In this document: positions 63,553 through 64,000 of the stretch, in pieces | Numbering within the stretch: position 1 is the first letter of the stretch | How the letters are laid out: every line of letters starts with the position of its first letter | NCBI RefSeq assembly: GCF_011682145.1 | Contig: NZ_WHJH01000008.1 | Coordinates: 1 to 64,000, forward strand | Reading direction: 5' to 3' | From: Massilia mucilaginosa | GTDB lineage: Bacteria > Pseudomonadota > Gammaproteobacteria > Burkholderiales > Burkholderiaceae_D | DNA: 64,000 nucleotides | Notes under the pieces: generated by a model | What the model was told of the DNA's origin: nothing | What the model saw: only the letters and a program-made list of their open reading frames with translations | Databases searched by the model: none | Made by a program: the position numbers and the translations under genes

Positions 63553-64000
63553 CGCACCACCTTGCCGAACACGCCGGCACTGCCCAAGCGGGTCCAGAGC
63601 ACGATGAAATCGATGCCGTTGGACTGCAAGGCGTAGCCCATGTAACTGAACGTCGGACTGCTGGTGCCGTCGTAGCGGATCCAGTTGATGGCCGGCCAGG
63701 TGATGGTCGCCGCGCCCAGGTTCACGCCCTCGATCATCAGCTCGCCATGCGTGCCGGCCGCGGGCCAGTTGTTGATGACCAGGGCTTGCGCGCCCGTGCC
63801 CGGCGCCCAGCGCTGGTGTCCGCCGTTGTTGTAGTCCAGGACATTGATGTTGTTCGCGTTGAAAAAGGCCCGGGTGCGCGCATCGAGGTCATCGATCATC
63901 GCCAGGGTGCCGTTCTTGTCGGGAATGGTCAGCGTGCGAATCACGCCCGTCGTCAATCCCGCCAGATTCATCCTGGCCTGCTTGGTCGCGTCGGTCGCAT
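63549..64000 (-). CDS. Phage tail fibre protein (module 2, partial at right edge)
   Basis: The C-terminal 150 codons of a fibre gene that continues beyond the window; the frame is open to the edge. It shares the joint of module 1 (DATKQARMNLAGL then IPDKNGTLAMIDD) followed by a different tip (GGHQRWAPGTGAQALVIN, RYDGTSSPTFSYMGYA). The two fibres therefore share a shaft or adaptor region and carry different receptor-binding ends. Confidence 0.72.
   Translation of the reverse strand, partial: ATDATKQARMNLAGLTTGVIRTLTIPDKNGTLAMIDDLDARTRAFFNANNINVLDYNNGGHQRWAPGTGAQALVINNWPAAGTHGELMIEGVNLGAATITWPAINWIRYDGTSSPTFSYMGYALQSNGIDFIVLWTRLGSAGVFGKVVR

Overview
The window reads as chromosomal DNA of a GC-rich betaproteobacterium, most likely in the Oxalobacteraceae (Massilia, Duganella or Janthinobacterium type). 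The reasons are the strong G/C bias at codon third positions, a PhaP-type phasin, PEP-CTERM secreted proteins, many c-di-GMP and chemosensory genes, and the families seen. The placement is an inference from content; no rRNA or other marker gene lies in the window. No tRNA, rRNA, CRISPR array, integrase or intact insertion sequence was recognised.

Layout. 1-5.6 kb: a chemoreceptor, two translationally coupled acetyltransferases and a cytosine-deaminase-like amidohydrolase on the minus strand, then a phasin on the plus strand. 5.6-11.6 kb: a heterodimeric MdlA/MdlB-type ABC exporter, convergent with a second ABC ATPase/permease pair. 11.9-17.8 kb: a TPR-GGDEF diguanylate cyclase followed by a degenerate J-domain protein, a small lipoprotein, a molybdopterin oxidoreductase and a small secreted protein. 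17.9-26.1 kb: a five-gene minus-strand cassette built round a 1217-residue tubulin/FtsZ-superfamily GTPase. Its partners are a vWA-like membrane protein, a three-helix membrane protein and two zinc-ribbon proteins. This is the most interesting system in the window. 26.2-30.7 kb: a Cache-domain protein, an aminopeptidase, and a LysR regulator divergent from a PhyH-type dioxygenase and a TIM-barrel protein. 30.7-34.5 kb: a CHASE/PAS histidine kinase and an HD-GYP protein whose receiver domain lacks the phospho-acceptor. 34.7-42.7 kb: two tandem M1 metallopeptidases, a DUF6702-type protein, a TonB-dependent receptor and a 2OG-Fe(II) oxygenase. 42.8-47.1 kb: a receiver/histidine-kinase protein and a secreted DUF1501/DUF1800 pair. 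47.2-53.7 kb: a TetR regulator leading directly into a complete RND efflux operon (outer-membrane factor, adaptor, pump). 53.9-55.7 kb: two paralogous PEP-CTERM proteins. 55.8-58.8 kb: a large-subunit catalase and a DUF883-like membrane protein.

59.06 kb to the right edge: one end of a prophage or tailocin, all on the minus strand and running off the edge. It holds lysis genes (Rz1-like, Rz-like, GH24 lysozyme, holin) and two tail-fibre modules with paralogous small accessory proteins. Between the modules lie a truncated second lysozyme, a 3' scrap of a tail gene and a scrap of a second holin. Together these look like the scar of a duplication or recombination of the fibre-lysis segment.

Two repeat families stand out. 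A palindrome-centred element (core GTCAGAGCTCTGACCCC) sits against the 3' ends of the chemoreceptor and HD-GYP genes. A terminator stem (AACGCCAGC) is reused three times in about 2 kb. Gene starts were chosen by ribosome-binding site, overlap with the upstream gene and family length; uncertain choices are flagged in the entries.
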